Assembly (NCBI RefSeq): GCF_026339735.1
Contig: NZ_JAPEQG010000001.1
Span: 7,338,501-7,402,500, forward strand
DNA: 64,000 nucleotides
Source of the DNA: Streptomyces sp. NBC_01669
GTDB lineage: Bacteria; Actinomycetota; Actinomycetes; Streptomycetales; Streptomycetaceae
Reading direction: 5' to 3'
Shown here: one piece after another, positions 53,255 through 62,176 of the stretch
Layout of the letters: each line of letters starts with the position of its first letter
How positions within the stretch are numbered: the first letter of the stretch is position 1
The notes under the pieces: model-generated
Databases searched by the model: none
What the model saw: only the letters and a program-made list of their open reading frames with translations
What the model was told of the DNA's origin: nothing
Made by a program: the position numbers and the translations under genes

Positions 53255-53860
53255 TCATTCGCCTCGCCAGATGTTGTCGAAGGCCGCATCCTCGATGGCT
53301 CGCCGTTGCCGTACGGCCTCCAGCTCCATCAACGCGTCATTGACGGCGGCCAGCACGGTCACCACCGCGTCGTCGGCCGTGGTCGGGAAGTCCCCGGTCC
53401 AGTCGTCCCGGATCCCGATGGCTGCCGCAAGGGCGGCGAGGACGGGCTCGTCCGATGTCCAGCGGTCCGCCGCCGCGCGGCGGGCGGGCGAATCGACCAG
53501 CACCGTCCGACCGCTCCGGAAGGGCATCCCGCGACGGGGCTGCCGAGTGAGCTGCCCCTCCGCCTCGAGCGCGGCCAGATAGGCCGCGGACAGGCCGCGA
53601 CCTCTGCGCCACAGCCAGTCCTCGACCGATTCGTACGGCGCCTCCCGGATCAGCGACGCCGCGGCCTCGTCCAGCAGGTGATCGGCCATGGGGGGCCGGA
53701 GGCCCGGCACGATCCGATCGCCGTCCAGTCTGATGGCCTCGGCACCGAGGAGGTCGATCATCTCGGCTCCCGCGAGCGCGAGTGACAGGTCGCCCTGCTC
53801 CACAGGGCGACCTGGCGCCATGTCCATGACTGCGATCGAGAGGTCCCGCGGTGTGGTCAT
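53255..53860 (-). CDS. GOLPH3/VPS74 (GPP34) family protein
   Basis: 201 residues, helical. LSLALAGAEMIDLLGAEAIRLDGDRIVP near the start and SVEDWLWRRGRGLSAAYLAALEAEGQL in the middle match the GPP34 fold of the Golgi phosphatidylinositol-4-phosphate effector GOLPH3. Bacterial members are frequent in Streptomyces and their role is unclear, perhaps at membranes. ATG 53860 has GGAG upstream. Confidence 0.85.
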   Translation of the reverse strand: MTTPRDLSIAVMDMAPGRPVEQGDLSLALAGAEMIDLLGAEAIRLDGDRIVPGLRPPMADHLLDEAAASLIREAPYESVEDWLWRRGRGLSAAYLAALEAEGQLTRQPRRGMPFRSGRTVLVDSPARRAAADRWTSDEPVLAALAAAIGIRDDWTGDFPTTADDAVVTVLAAVNDALMELEAVRQRRAIEDAAFDNIWRGE

Positions 53861-54252
53861 GAAGGGCTCCACGTCAGAGGCATCGGTAGCGAGGCGTCGC
53901 CGAGCAGCTGGTCCGGCACCCGATGTGACGCTGGGCGGCAAGGTCGGCTGCCGTTGTCGGTGGCCGCCGCGATCGCTGAGCGGATTTGCTGCGCGTAGCC
54001 AGCGGGCGGGAAGTCCGGCCGGTGCTGTCCATCGGGATCAGGTCACTGATGGTGTGGCCGGTGTATGGGGAAAGGACCTTCCTGCCCGTCGCCGAGCATT
54101 CCCGGTATCGAGCTTACGGAGCGAGGGCGGCAGCTGCATCCTGCGTCCGTCCCATCGTGCCGCCCCGGCCGACTGCCGCGCTCGGTCGCACCGCCTGTGC
54201 CGAAGCACGCCGGCTGTCACCTACGCAGGTTCGCTGTCACCGGGACCCTTCC
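53861..54252. other. 392-bp intergenic stretch, no feature recognised
   Basis: Open frames here are short or lack starts and family resemblance. No hairpin or promoter pair stands out. Confidence 0.5.
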
Positions 54253-55290
54253 TCAGCCCAGTGTGATCCGGGCGGCGACCGGCAGGTGGTCGCTGCCGGT
54301 GGCGGGCAAGGTGTGGATGTGGGCGACGGTCGCCGAGCGGGCCATGACCTGGTCGATCCGGGCCAGCGGGAAGGCGGCGGGGAAGCTGAAGGCGAAGCCG
54401 CGTTCCGCTACGTTCATCCGTGAAGTGAGCGGGGCCAGCCCACGGTCGTCGACCGTGCCGTTGAGGTCCCCCAGCAGGATCACCGTTCTCAGCTTCTCGG
54501 CGGCGACGGCCTCGCCCAGCAGGCCGGCGCTCTCGTCGCGCCAGGAGGATGCGAGGCCGCTCGCCCGGACGCGGACCGAGGGCAGGTGCGCGACGTATGC
54601 CGCGATCTCCCCGTGCGACGTCTGGACCACGGTCCGCAGCCCGCGACTCCAGGCCTCCGCGATCCCCTGGGGTTTGATGTCCAACAGCCGGGTGTCGCTC
54701 AGTGGATATCTCGACCAGAGTCCGACGGTGCCCCGGACCGCGTGGTACGGGTAGTCGGGGGCGAGGGTCTTCTCGTAGACCGGCAGCGCCGGGGGCACCA
54801 GCTCCTCCAGCGCGATGACATCGGGCTCGGCGTCGGCCAGGGCGCGGGCCGTGCCTGTCGGGTCGGTGTTCTCGTCGCTGACGTTGTGCTGCACCACGAC
54901 CAGGTCGTGTCCGCCGGGCTTCGCCCCGGGCAGGAGCAGCCCGCCGAAGAGGTGCATCCAGGCCGCCACGGGCATCAGCAGGGCCACCACCGCGGTGGCC
55001 GAACGGCGCAGCAGCGCCGTGCCGAGCAGCACCACGACCACCAGGCCGAGCCACGGCAGGAACGCTTCCAGCAGACCACCCAGGTGGCCCACGGAGTTGG
55101 GGACGGCCCGGTGGAACGCCAGCAGCCCGGCCGTCAGCACCGCGAGCGCGGCGATCGCCCGCCCCCGCGTCCAGGCCGACCGGACCCTCGCGTCCTCGCC
55201 CGGAGCGCAGCGCCCCGCCCGGCGCCGCGCCCACCGAGGCGCTGCTGCCTTCACCGTCGCACCGCTGTCCGCTCGTGCTTGCTCCATCAT
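54253..55290 (-). CDS. endonuclease/exonuclease/phosphatase-family membrane protein
   Basis: 345 residues. A basic N terminus and three hydrophobic helices (about 45-125) are followed by an exterior EEP domain. Active-site pieces are VVQHNV (Asn), ALEELVPP (metal-binding Glu), GLWSRYPL, ILLGDLNGTVDD (Asp/Asn) and GSDHLPV (catalytic His). The layout is that of VanY/EEP-type Streptomyces proteins acting on extracellular phosphodiesters. ATG 55290 has GGGGAG upstream. Confidence 0.9.
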   Translation of the reverse strand: MMEQARADSGATVKAAAPRWARRRAGRCAPGEDARVRSAWTRGRAIAALAVLTAGLLAFHRAVPNSVGHLGGLLEAFLPWLGLVVVVLLGTALLRRSATAVVALLMPVAAWMHLFGGLLLPGAKPGGHDLVVVQHNVSDENTDPTGTARALADAEPDVIALEELVPPALPVYEKTLAPDYPYHAVRGTVGLWSRYPLSDTRLLDIKPQGIAEAWSRGLRTVVQTSHGEIAAYVAHLPSVRVRASGLASSWRDESAGLLGEAVAAEKLRTVILLGDLNGTVDDRGLAPLTSRMNVAERGFAFSFPAAFPLARIDQVMARSATVAHIHTLPATGSDHLPVAARITLG

Positions 55291-55372
55291 GGCTCCCCAT
55301 CCACGTGACCTCGCCCTCCAGGACGAGCCATCGGGTGAATCAGTTTCTTTTGTCCGCGGCACAGCGCCGCGG

Positions 55373-55706
55373 ATGGCCGAGGCATTGCCCGACCCGCAAC
55401 TTCCGGCCCCGAGGGTCGGCGTCGATGAGTGGGCGGCGGGCAAGGGCCGGAACCACGGGACCGCGGTGGATGGCGAGCCATGTCGGCCGGCGTACCTGCT
55501 GCCCGACCGGGAGACTTCGAGCTTGGCCGCATGGCTGGCCAAAAGGCCGGGGACCGAGGCCGTATGCCGTGACTGCGCACTGTTCTCCGCCCGGGGCGCC
55601 CGCAGGGGCGCCCCGGGCGGTGCAGTGGCGGATTATTGGGATATGTGGCACAACCTGAGCGAAGGTGCCGAGCGGAGCGTCGCCCGGCGCCGCGGCTTCC
55701 TGCCCG
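55373..55706 (+). pseudogene. fragment of an ISL3-family transposase
   Basis: About 110 codons stay in one frame and match the DDE core of ISL3 transposases: EALPDPQLPAPRVGVDEWA with the first catalytic Asp, LLPDRETSSLAAWLAKRPGTE, AVCRDCALFS with the second Asp, and VADYWDMWHNLSEGAERS, normally VADRWHLWHNL. The N-terminal zinc finger/HTH and the C-terminal Glu region are missing, and several core residues are changed. No inverted repeats are seen at the edges. It is a dead remnant close to the argC promoter. Confidence 0.75.
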
Positions 55707-55766
55707 TACGAGGCGGGCTGCGACTGGGGGCAGCCACACATCGCCGCGCGCCGACCCGCGAGGGCT

Positions 55767-55795
55767 TTGCATAAAAGTGCGGCGATGCGTATAGT
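55767..55795 (+). promoter_or_regulatory. argC promoter with ARG box
   Basis: TTGCAT (55767-55772) and TATAGT (55790-55795) are 17 bp apart. TTTGCATAAAA and GATGCGTATAG resemble the recalled Streptomyces ArgR half-sites (TTGCATAAAA / TGCATA type) and overlap both promoter elements. ArgR with arginine would block the polymerase. The predicted transcript starts near 55802, giving a short leader. Confidence 0.75.
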
Positions 55796-55820
55796 CATGC
55801 CATCGACGAGGAGGATTCCG

Positions 55821-56849
55821 ATGGCGGTACGTGCAGCAGTGGCAGGGGCGAGCGGGTATGCCGGCGGGGAACTGCTCCGTCTGCTGCTCGTTCACCCCGA
55901 GGTGGAGATCGGTGCTCTCACCGGCAATACCAACGCCGGCCAGAAGCTCGGCGCGCTGCAACCGCATCTGCGACCGCTCGCCGACCGGGTGCTCCAGCCG
56001 ACCACGCCCGAGGTCCTCGCCGGGCACGACGTCGTCTTTCTCGCCCTGCCGCACGGGCAGTCCGCCGCCGTCGCCGAGCAGCTCGGCGACGAGGTGCTCG
56101 TCGTCGACATGGGCGCCGACTTCCGGCTGAAGGACGCCGCCGACTGGGAGAAGTTCTACGGGTCGCCGCACGCCGGGACCTGGCCCTACGGTCTGCCCGA
56201 GCTTCCCGGTGCCCGTGCCGCGCTGGCGGGTTCCAAGCGGATCGCGGTGCCCGGCTGCTACCCGACGGCCGTCTCCCTCGCGCTGTTCCCGGCGTATGCG
56301 GCCCAGCTCGCCGAGCCCGAGGCCGTCGTCGTCGCTGCGTCCGGTACCTCCGGGGCGGGCAAGGCGGCCAAGCCGCACCTGCTCGGCTCCGAGGTGATGG
56401 GCAACATGTCTCCGTACGGCGTCGGCGGTGTCCACCGGCACACGCCCGAGATGATCCAGAACCTCAGCGCCGCCGCCGGTGAGCCGGTCACGGTTTCCTT
56501 CACGCCGACCCTCGCGCCCATGCCCCGCGGCATCCTCGCCACGTGCAGCGCGAAGGCGAAGCCGGGCGTGACCGCCGAGTCCGTGCGTACCGCCTATGAC
56601 AAGGCCTTCGCGGACGAGCCGTTCGTCGACCTCCTTCCCGAGGGACAGTGGCCCGCCACCGCGTCCGTGTACGGCTCCAACGCCGTGCAGATCCAGGTCG
56701 CGTACGACGAGGCAGCCGGCCGGATCGTCGTCATCAGCGCCATCGACAACCTTGCCAAGGGCACCGCGGGCGGCGCCCTGCAGAGCATGAACATCGCCCT
56801 CGGACTTTCCGAGGACACAGGTCTTTCCACGATCGGAGTGGCACCGTGA
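55821..56849 (+). CDS. argC: N-acetyl-gamma-glutamyl-phosphate reductase
   Basis: 342 residues. The N-terminal NADPH-binding GASGYAGGELLRLL and the active-site Cys in VPGCYPTAVSLALFPAY are present, with SGTSGAGK and the His region later. Third step of arginine synthesis. ATG 55821 has GAGGAGGA upstream. It is the first gene of argCJBDR, and its stop overlaps the argJ start (GTGA). Confidence 0.97.
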   Translation: MAVRAAVAGASGYAGGELLRLLLVHPEVEIGALTGNTNAGQKLGALQPHLRPLADRVLQPTTPEVLAGHDVVFLALPHGQSAAVAEQLGDEVLVVDMGADFRLKDAADWEKFYGSPHAGTWPYGLPELPGARAALAGSKRIAVPGCYPTAVSLALFPAYAAQLAEPEAVVVAASGTSGAGKAAKPHLLGSEVMGNMSPYGVGGVHRHTPEMIQNLSAAAGEPVTVSFTPTLAPMPRGILATCSAKAKPGVTAESVRTAYDKAFADEPFVDLLPEGQWPATASVYGSNAVQIQVAYDEAAGRIVVISAIDNLAKGTAGGALQSMNIALGLSEDTGLSTIGVAP

Positions 56850-58000
56850 GCGTCACGGCAGCACAGGGGTTCTCGGCGGCGGGTATCGCCGCGGGAATCA
56901 AGGAGAGCGGTAACCCGGACCTGGCCCTCGTGGTCAACAACGGCCCGCGTCGCGCCGCCGCGGGAGTCTTCACCTCCAACCGCGTCAAGGCCGCCCCCGT
57001 CCTCTGGTCGGAGCAGGTCCTCAAGGGCGGCGAGGTCACCGCCGTCGTCCTCAACTCCGGTGGCGCCAACGCCTGTACGGGCCCGCAGGGCTTCCAGGAC
57101 ACGCACGCCACCGCCGAGAAGGCCGCCGAGGTCCTCATCGGTCACAGCGCCGGTGAGATCGCCGTCGCCTCGACCGGGCTGATCGGCACGCTGCTCCCGA
57201 TGGACAAGCTGCTGCCCGGCATCGAGACTGCCGCCGCGGCGCTCAGCGAGCACGGCGGCGAGAAGGCCGCCATCGCGATCAAGACCACGGACACGGTCCA
57301 CAAGACCGCAGTCGCGGGCGGCGAGGGCTGGACCGTCGGCGGCATGGCCAAGGGCGCGGGCATGCTCGCACCGGGGCTCGCCACGATGCTGGTCGTCCTC
57401 ACCACGGACGCCGACGTCGACGCCGCCGGTCTCGACTCCGCGCTGCGCGCCGCGACCCGCACCACCTTCGACCGGGTCGACTCCGACGGCTGCATGTCGA
57501 CGAACGACACCGTGCTGCTGCTGGCCTCCGGGGCCAGCGGGATCACCCCGGAGCAGGGCGAGTTCGCGGAGGCCGTACGGGTCGTCTGCGCCGACCTGGC
57601 CCGGCAGCTGATCGGCGACGCCGAGGGTGCCTCCAAGGACATCCGGATCGAGGTCATCAATGCGGCGACCGAGGACGACGCCGTCGAGGTGGGCCGTTCC
57701 ATCGCGCGCAACAACCTCCTCAAGTGCGCCATCCACGGCGAGGACCCCAACTGGGGCCGGGTCCTCTCGGCGATCGGCACGACGAAGGCCGCCTTCGAGC
57801 CCGACCAGCTCAATGTCGCCATCAACGGCGTCTGGGTCTGCAAGAACGGCGGGGTCGGCGAGGACCGCGACCTCGTCGACATGCGGTACCGCGAGGTGAA
57901 GATCACCGCCGACCTCGCCGCAGGCACCGAGTCGGCCGTCATCTGGGCCAACGACCTCACCGCGGACTACGTCCACGAGAACAGCGCGTACAGCTCATGA
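56846..58000 (+). CDS. argJ: glutamate N-acetyltransferase (ornithine acetyltransferase)
   Basis: 384 residues. The autocleavage region GGMAKGAGMLAPGLATMLVVL contains the nucleophilic Thr in LATM, so the precursor should split into alpha and beta chains. DGCMSTNDTVLLLASG and GEDPNWGRVLSAIG are further family motifs. It recycles acetyl groups from acetylornithine to glutamate. GTG start, 4-base overlaps on both sides. Confidence 0.97.
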   Translation: MSVTAAQGFSAAGIAAGIKESGNPDLALVVNNGPRRAAAGVFTSNRVKAAPVLWSEQVLKGGEVTAVVLNSGGANACTGPQGFQDTHATAEKAAEVLIGHSAGEIAVASTGLIGTLLPMDKLLPGIETAAAALSEHGGEKAAIAIKTTDTVHKTAVAGGEGWTVGGMAKGAGMLAPGLATMLVVLTTDADVDAAGLDSALRAATRTTFDRVDSDGCMSTNDTVLLLASGASGITPEQGEFAEAVRVVCADLARQLIGDAEGASKDIRIEVINAATEDDAVEVGRSIARNNLLKCAIHGEDPNWGRVLSAIGTTKAAFEPDQLNVAINGVWVCKNGGVGEDRDLVDMRYREVKITADLAAGTESAVIWANDLTADYVHENSAYSS

Positions 58001-58929
58001 GCGCCGCGAGGAAGCACACCGCACTGCCGAAGGCGCAGATCCTCATCGAGGCGCTGCCCTGGCTGACCCGGCACAACGGCAAGACCGTCGTCATCAAGTT
58101 CGGCGGCAACGCCATGATCGACGAGGAGCTGAAGGCGGCCTTCGCGCAGGACGTCGTCTTCCTGCGGCAGGCCGGCCTCAAGCCCGTCGTCGTGCACGGC
58201 GGCGGCCCGCAGATCAGCGCCCAGCTCGACAAGCAGGGCCTGGTCAGCGAGTTCAAGGCCGGGCTGCGTGTCACCACACCCGAGGCGATGGACGTCGTAC
58301 GGATGGTGCTGGCCGGACAGGTCCAGCGCGAGCTCGTCGGCCTGCTCAACCAGCACGGCCCGCTCGCCGTCGGCATGACCGGTGAGGACGCGCACACCAT
58401 CACCGCCACCCAGCACCGGCCCACCATCGAGGGCGAGCTCGTCGACATCGGCCGGGTCGGCGAGATCACCGCCATCGACACCGGGGCCATCCAGGCGCTG
58501 CTGGACGACGGCCGGATCCCGGTCATCTCCTCCATCGCCCGCTCCGCCGACGACAACCACGTCTACAACGTCAACGCCGACACCGCGGCCGCCGCACTCG
58601 CCGCCGCGCTGAACGCCGAGACGCTGATGGTCCTCACCGACGTCGAGGGTCTCTACGAGGACTGGCCCAACAGCGACGACGTGATCAGCCGGCTCACCGC
58701 CGGCGAGCTGGAGAAGCTGCTGCCGGAGCTGTCCAGCGGCATGGTCCCGAAGATGCAGGGCTGTCTGCACGCCGTGCGCAACGGCGTCGAGACCGCCCGT
58801 GTCATCGACGGCCGGGTCCAGCACTCGATCCTGCTGGAGATCTTCACCGACGAAGGAATCGGCACGATGGTCGTGCCCGACGCACAGCCAGGAACAGTCG
58901 CACAGCCAGGGACAGAGGGGGAAGCATGA
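57997..58929 (+). CDS. argB: acetylglutamate kinase
   Basis: 310 residues: ATP site IKFGGNAM and VHGGGPQI, acetylglutamate site GLRVTTPEAMDVV, and C-terminal SSGMVPKMQGC. It carries the N-terminal helix (AQILIEALPWLTRHNGKT) typical of arginine-inhibited hexameric enzymes, so feedback control is likely. The C-terminal tail contains a small repeat (AQPGTVAQPGT). ATGA overlap with argJ. Confidence 0.97.
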   Translation: MSAARKHTALPKAQILIEALPWLTRHNGKTVVIKFGGNAMIDEELKAAFAQDVVFLRQAGLKPVVVHGGGPQISAQLDKQGLVSEFKAGLRVTTPEAMDVVRMVLAGQVQRELVGLLNQHGPLAVGMTGEDAHTITATQHRPTIEGELVDIGRVGEITAIDTGAIQALLDDGRIPVISSIARSADDNHVYNVNADTAAAALAAALNAETLMVLTDVEGLYEDWPNSDDVISRLTAGELEKLLPELSSGMVPKMQGCLHAVRNGVETARVIDGRVQHSILLEIFTDEGIGTMVVPDAQPGTVAQPGTEGEA

Positions 58930-60137
58930 CCAACGCCGAGCTTTCACAGCGGTGGCAGGGCTCGCTCATGGACAACTACGGCACCCCGCAGCTCTCCCTG
59001 GTCCGCGGCGAAGGCGCCCGCGTGTGGGACGCCGACGGCGCCGAGTACCTCGACTTCGTCGGCGGTATCGCGGTGAACGCGCTGGGCCACGCCCACCCCG
59101 CCGTCGTCGGGGCCGTCTCCGCCCAGATCGCCTCCCTCGGCCATGTCTCCAACCTCTTCATCGCCGAACCCCCCGTCGCCCTTGCCGAACGGCTCCTGCA
59201 CCTTTTCGGACGGACCGGCCGGGTCTACTTCTCCAACTCGGGCGCCGAGGCCAACGAGGCCGCCTTCAAGATCGGCCGGCTGACCGGGCGGACCCATATG
59301 GTCGCCACCGACGGCGGCTTCCACGGACGGACCATGGGGGCCCTCGCCCTCACCGGCCAGCCCGGGAAGCGCGAGCCGTTCCTCCCGCTGCCCGGCGACG
59401 TCACGCATGTTCCGTACGGGGACGCGGAAGCCCTCCGCGCCGCAGTGACCACCGAGACCGCGCTGGTGATCATCGAACCCGTCCAGGGCGAGAACGGTGT
59501 GGTCGTCCCGCCCAAGGGTTACCTGGAGGCCGCCCGGGAGATCACCCGGGCCACCGGCACCCTGCTCGTTCTCGATGAGGTGCAGACCGGTATCGGCCGG
59601 TGCGGCCACTGGTTCGAGCACCAGGCCCACCAGAGCATCGAGCCCGACATCGTCACCCTCGCCAAGGGCCTGGGCGGCGGGCTGCCGATCGGCGCCACCG
59701 TCGCCTTCGGTGCCACGGCCGACCTGCTGAAGCCCGGTCAGCACGGCACGACGTTCGGCGGCAACCCGATCGCCTGCGCTGCCGGTCTCGCCGTGCTGGA
59801 CACCCTCGCCGCCGATGGCGCCCTGGATCGGGTGAAGCGGCTCGGCGAGCGGATCCGGGAGGGTGTCGAGGGGCTGGGGCACCCATTGGTCTCCCACGTC
59901 CGCGGCTCCGGACTGCTCCTGGGTATCGTGCTCACCGAGCCCCTCGCACCCCAGGTGCAGCAGGCGGCTCAGGGAGCCGGACTTCTGGTGAACGCGCCCG
60001 CCCCCGATGTCGTGCGGCTGATGCCGCCGCTGATCATCGGTGACGCAGAGGTGGACGCGTTCCTCGAGGCACTGCCCGGCGCTCTCGACGCGGCACACGG
60101 GGACGGACCATCAGGAGAGAAGCGCTCCGGAGAATGA
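58926..60137 (+). CDS. argD: acetylornithine aminotransferase
   Basis: 403 residues, class III PLP aminotransferase: SNSGAEANEAAFKIGRL, VIIEPVQGENGVV, LDEVQTGIGRCG and the PLP lysine in TLAKGLGGGLPIGA. It converts acetylglutamate semialdehyde to acetylornithine. ATGA overlap with argB shows tight coupling. Confidence 0.97.
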   Translation: MTNAELSQRWQGSLMDNYGTPQLSLVRGEGARVWDADGAEYLDFVGGIAVNALGHAHPAVVGAVSAQIASLGHVSNLFIAEPPVALAERLLHLFGRTGRVYFSNSGAEANEAAFKIGRLTGRTHMVATDGGFHGRTMGALALTGQPGKREPFLPLPGDVTHVPYGDAEALRAAVTTETALVIIEPVQGENGVVVPPKGYLEAAREITRATGTLLVLDEVQTGIGRCGHWFEHQAHQSIEPDIVTLAKGLGGGLPIGATVAFGATADLLKPGQHGTTFGGNPIACAAGLAVLDTLAADGALDRVKRLGERIREGVEGLGHPLVSHVRGSGLLLGIVLTEPLAPQVQQAAQGAGLLVNAPAPDVVRLMPPLIIGDAEVDAFLEALPGALDAAHGDGPSGEKRSGE

Positions 60138-60147
60138 GGCGACGACG

Positions 60148-60684
60148 ATGACCGAGGCGCAGGAATCCGAGTACGGCGGGCAGTCCGTGCCGCAGACCCG
60201 CACGGCACGCCACCGCCGGATCGTGGACATCCTGAACCGGCTGCCGGTGCGCTCGCAGAGCCAGCTGGCCAAGCTCCTCGCCGACGACGGGCTGAGCGTC
60301 ACCCAGGCGACGCTCTCCCGCGACCTGGACGAGCTGGGCGCGGTGAAGATCCGTAACACCGGCGGCGAGCTGATCTACGCGGTGCCGAGCGAGGGCGGTT
60401 TCCGCACCCCGCAGGTGCCGCTCGGCGAGTCGGCCAAGGAGGAGCGGATGCGGCGCCTCTCCGCCGAACTGCTCATTTCGGCGGAGGCGTCGGCCAACCT
60501 CGTGGTGCTGCGTACGCCTCCGGGCGCGGCCCAGTTCCTGGCCTCGGCCATCGACCAGGCCGAGCTGCAGGACATCCTCGGCACGATCGCGGGCGACGAC
60601 ACGTTGATGCTGATCAGCCGTGACCCGGCGGGCGGTCAGGCACTCGCCGACCATCTGCTGCGGCTGGCGCAGAACGGCCGCTGA
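60148..60684 (+). CDS. argR: arginine repressor ArgR
   Basis: 178 residues. The N-terminal winged HTH (RSQSQLAKLLADDGLSVTQATLSRDLDELGAVKI) and C-terminal oligomerisation/arginine-binding domain (LVVLRTPPGAAQFLASAID, LGTIAGDDTLMLI) are complete. It starts 10 bases after argD with GAGG upstream. As the last gene of the operon it is probably co-repressed with the pathway it controls. A terminator follows. Confidence 0.96.
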   Translation: MTEAQESEYGGQSVPQTRTARHRRIVDILNRLPVRSQSQLAKLLADDGLSVTQATLSRDLDELGAVKIRNTGGELIYAVPSEGGFRTPQVPLGESAKEERMRRLSAELLISAEASANLVVLRTPPGAAQFLASAIDQAELQDILGTIAGDDTLMLISRDPAGGQALADHLLRLAQNGR

Positions 60685-60704
60685 GCCCGCGCGGGCTCTT
60701 CTTT
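60683..60704 (+). terminator. argCJBDR terminator
   Basis: GAGCCCGC-GCGGGCTC (60683-60698) is a perfect palindrome overlapping the argR stop and is followed by TTCTTT. Confidence 0.8.
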
Positions 60705-60766
60705 CCGGACCGGGACGGCCCCTGAGCGTCCGGACCGACCCGGGAGAGGGGTCCTGGGCGCCCGGA

Positions 60767-61468
60767 TCAGTAGCGGGCGATCGCGGTCGGGCCCGAACGG
60801 GTCCCGATCGCGATGTGCGGCCGGCGGTCCGGGTCGGCCCAGGCGAGGATCCGGTCCATCGCGGCCGCCGGTACGGAGACGCAGCCGGCGGTCGCCCCGT
60901 CCCCGTTCACATGCAGAAATATGCCCGCACCCCGCCCGCGTACCGGCCGGTCGTAGTTGAATCCGACCACCAGTGCGCGGGCGTACTGCGTCCCGTACGC
61001 GATCAGGTGCTCGGCCTCGCCCGCCCGGCAGTCAGCGGGCAGCGGCTCCACCCAGCGGTTGTAGCGGGACGCCTCGTTGTCCTGGCACCACCACGACCGG
61101 TCGCTGACCCGGCGGTACGGGTAGGCGGTCCCGGCCGGGGCCGCCTTGATCCCGAAGGCGTACGGCAGGTCGTACAGACCCGTGGGCGTGGTGTTCGTGC
61201 CCTGGACCCGCTGCTTCCCCTCGGTCAGCCCCTTCGCCCCGAACCGGGCCGACGCCGACCCCATCCGTACCCACTGCCCGGACCGCAGGTTCCACCAGCT
61301 CACCGTCCCCGTGGTGGATCCGGTGCCGGGGGCCTCGGCGGTGATCAGCTGCGTGCCGCCGCCCGTGTCGGCCATCCGCTCCGGTAGCGGCGGCGTGGCG
61401 GCGGGCCGCGCCGCCACCGAACCCGTGAGGGCGAGCAGAACCGAACCGGTCACCAGTGATATGCGCAT
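60767..61468 (-). CDS. secreted L,D-transpeptidase-like (YkuD-fold) protein
   Basis: 233 residues. Signal peptide MRISLVTGSVLLALTGSVAA. The end of the catalytic domain, GIFLHVNGDGATAGCVSVP, holds the His and Cys of the YkuD motif. Upstream PTGLYDLPYAFGIKA resembles the strand region before it. Such proteins cross-link peptidoglycan or modify the wall. ATG 61468. It is convergent with argR. Confidence 0.88.
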   Translation of the reverse strand: MRISLVTGSVLLALTGSVAARPAATPPLPERMADTGGGTQLITAEAPGTGSTTGTVSWWNLRSGQWVRMGSASARFGAKGLTEGKQRVQGTNTTPTGLYDLPYAFGIKAAPAGTAYPYRRVSDRSWWCQDNEASRYNRWVEPLPADCRAGEAEHLIAYGTQYARALVVGFNYDRPVRGRGAGIFLHVNGDGATAGCVSVPAAAMDRILAWADPDRRPHIAIGTRSGPTAIARY

Positions 61469-61540
61469 GTCCCGGACCGTAGGCGCGACGCCCGCCGGTC
61501 CGCCCCCGGGCCTGCTCCGTACGGACCAATGCCCGGCGGC

Positions 61541-62134
61541 TCATTCCGCGGCGGGCATGCCCGGCAGTGGGAGCGGCAGCCCCGGGAGGCCGTCGATGCT
61601 GGTGGCGACGTGCTCCTTCTTCTCGAAGTACTCGCTGAGCGAGGCGTCGTCCTCGCGTGCGAAGCGCTGGGCGTGGAGCGGCCGGTCCTCGTCGTAGGAC
61701 ATGAAAGGCACGGCGTATCCGCAGGTGTCCCGGATCAGCTCGGCCGTCACCACGATGATCGCGCGCAGCCCGTGCGGTGTGGGGTCGACGCCGGGGAAGT
61801 GGGCGAGCAGGCCGGTGAATCGCGCGTCGTCGCGGAAGACGGGCTCGCCGCGGCCGTGCACCCGCACGATGTTGGGCGGTCCCTGGAAGGCACACCACAT
61901 GAGGGTGATGCGGCCGTTCTCGCGGAGATGCGCCACGGTCTCCGCGTTGCTCCCGGCGAAGTCCAGATAGGCCACGGTCCGCTCGTCGACGACCGCGAAG
62001 GATCCGCTGACGCCTTTGGGGGAGAGGTTGACCGTGCCGTTCCCGTCGAGGGGCGCGGTCGCCGTGAAGAAGATGTGCTGCTCTTCGATGAAGGTCCTGA
62101 GCCGTCCGTCGATACGTTCGTACGTCTTTCCCAT
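61541..62134 (-). CDS. pyridoxamine 5'-phosphate oxidase-fold flavoprotein
   Basis: 197 residues of the PPOX-like split barrel: FIEEQHIFFTATAPLDGNGTVNLSPKG, ENGRITLMWCAFQGPPNIVRVHG, and CGYAVPFMSY. Members bind FMN or F420 and reduce small substrates; which one is not clear here. The C terminus is Pro/Leu-rich. Confidence 0.88.
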   Translation of the reverse strand: MGKTYERIDGRLRTFIEEQHIFFTATAPLDGNGTVNLSPKGVSGSFAVVDERTVAYLDFAGSNAETVAHLRENGRITLMWCAFQGPPNIVRVHGRGEPVFRDDARFTGLLAHFPGVDPTPHGLRAIIVVTAELIRDTCGYAVPFMSYDEDRPLHAQRFAREDDASLSEYFEKKEHVATSIDGLPGLPLPLPGMPAAE

Positions 62135-62176
62135 GAGGCGATTATCGGCGCCAATGTGGCGCCCGGCAGGGGCATT

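Noticed and set aside
58882..58917. Short tandem repeat at the argB 3' end (AQPGTVAQPGT)
   Set aside because: Only two imperfect copies in a flexible tail; probably slippage without function.
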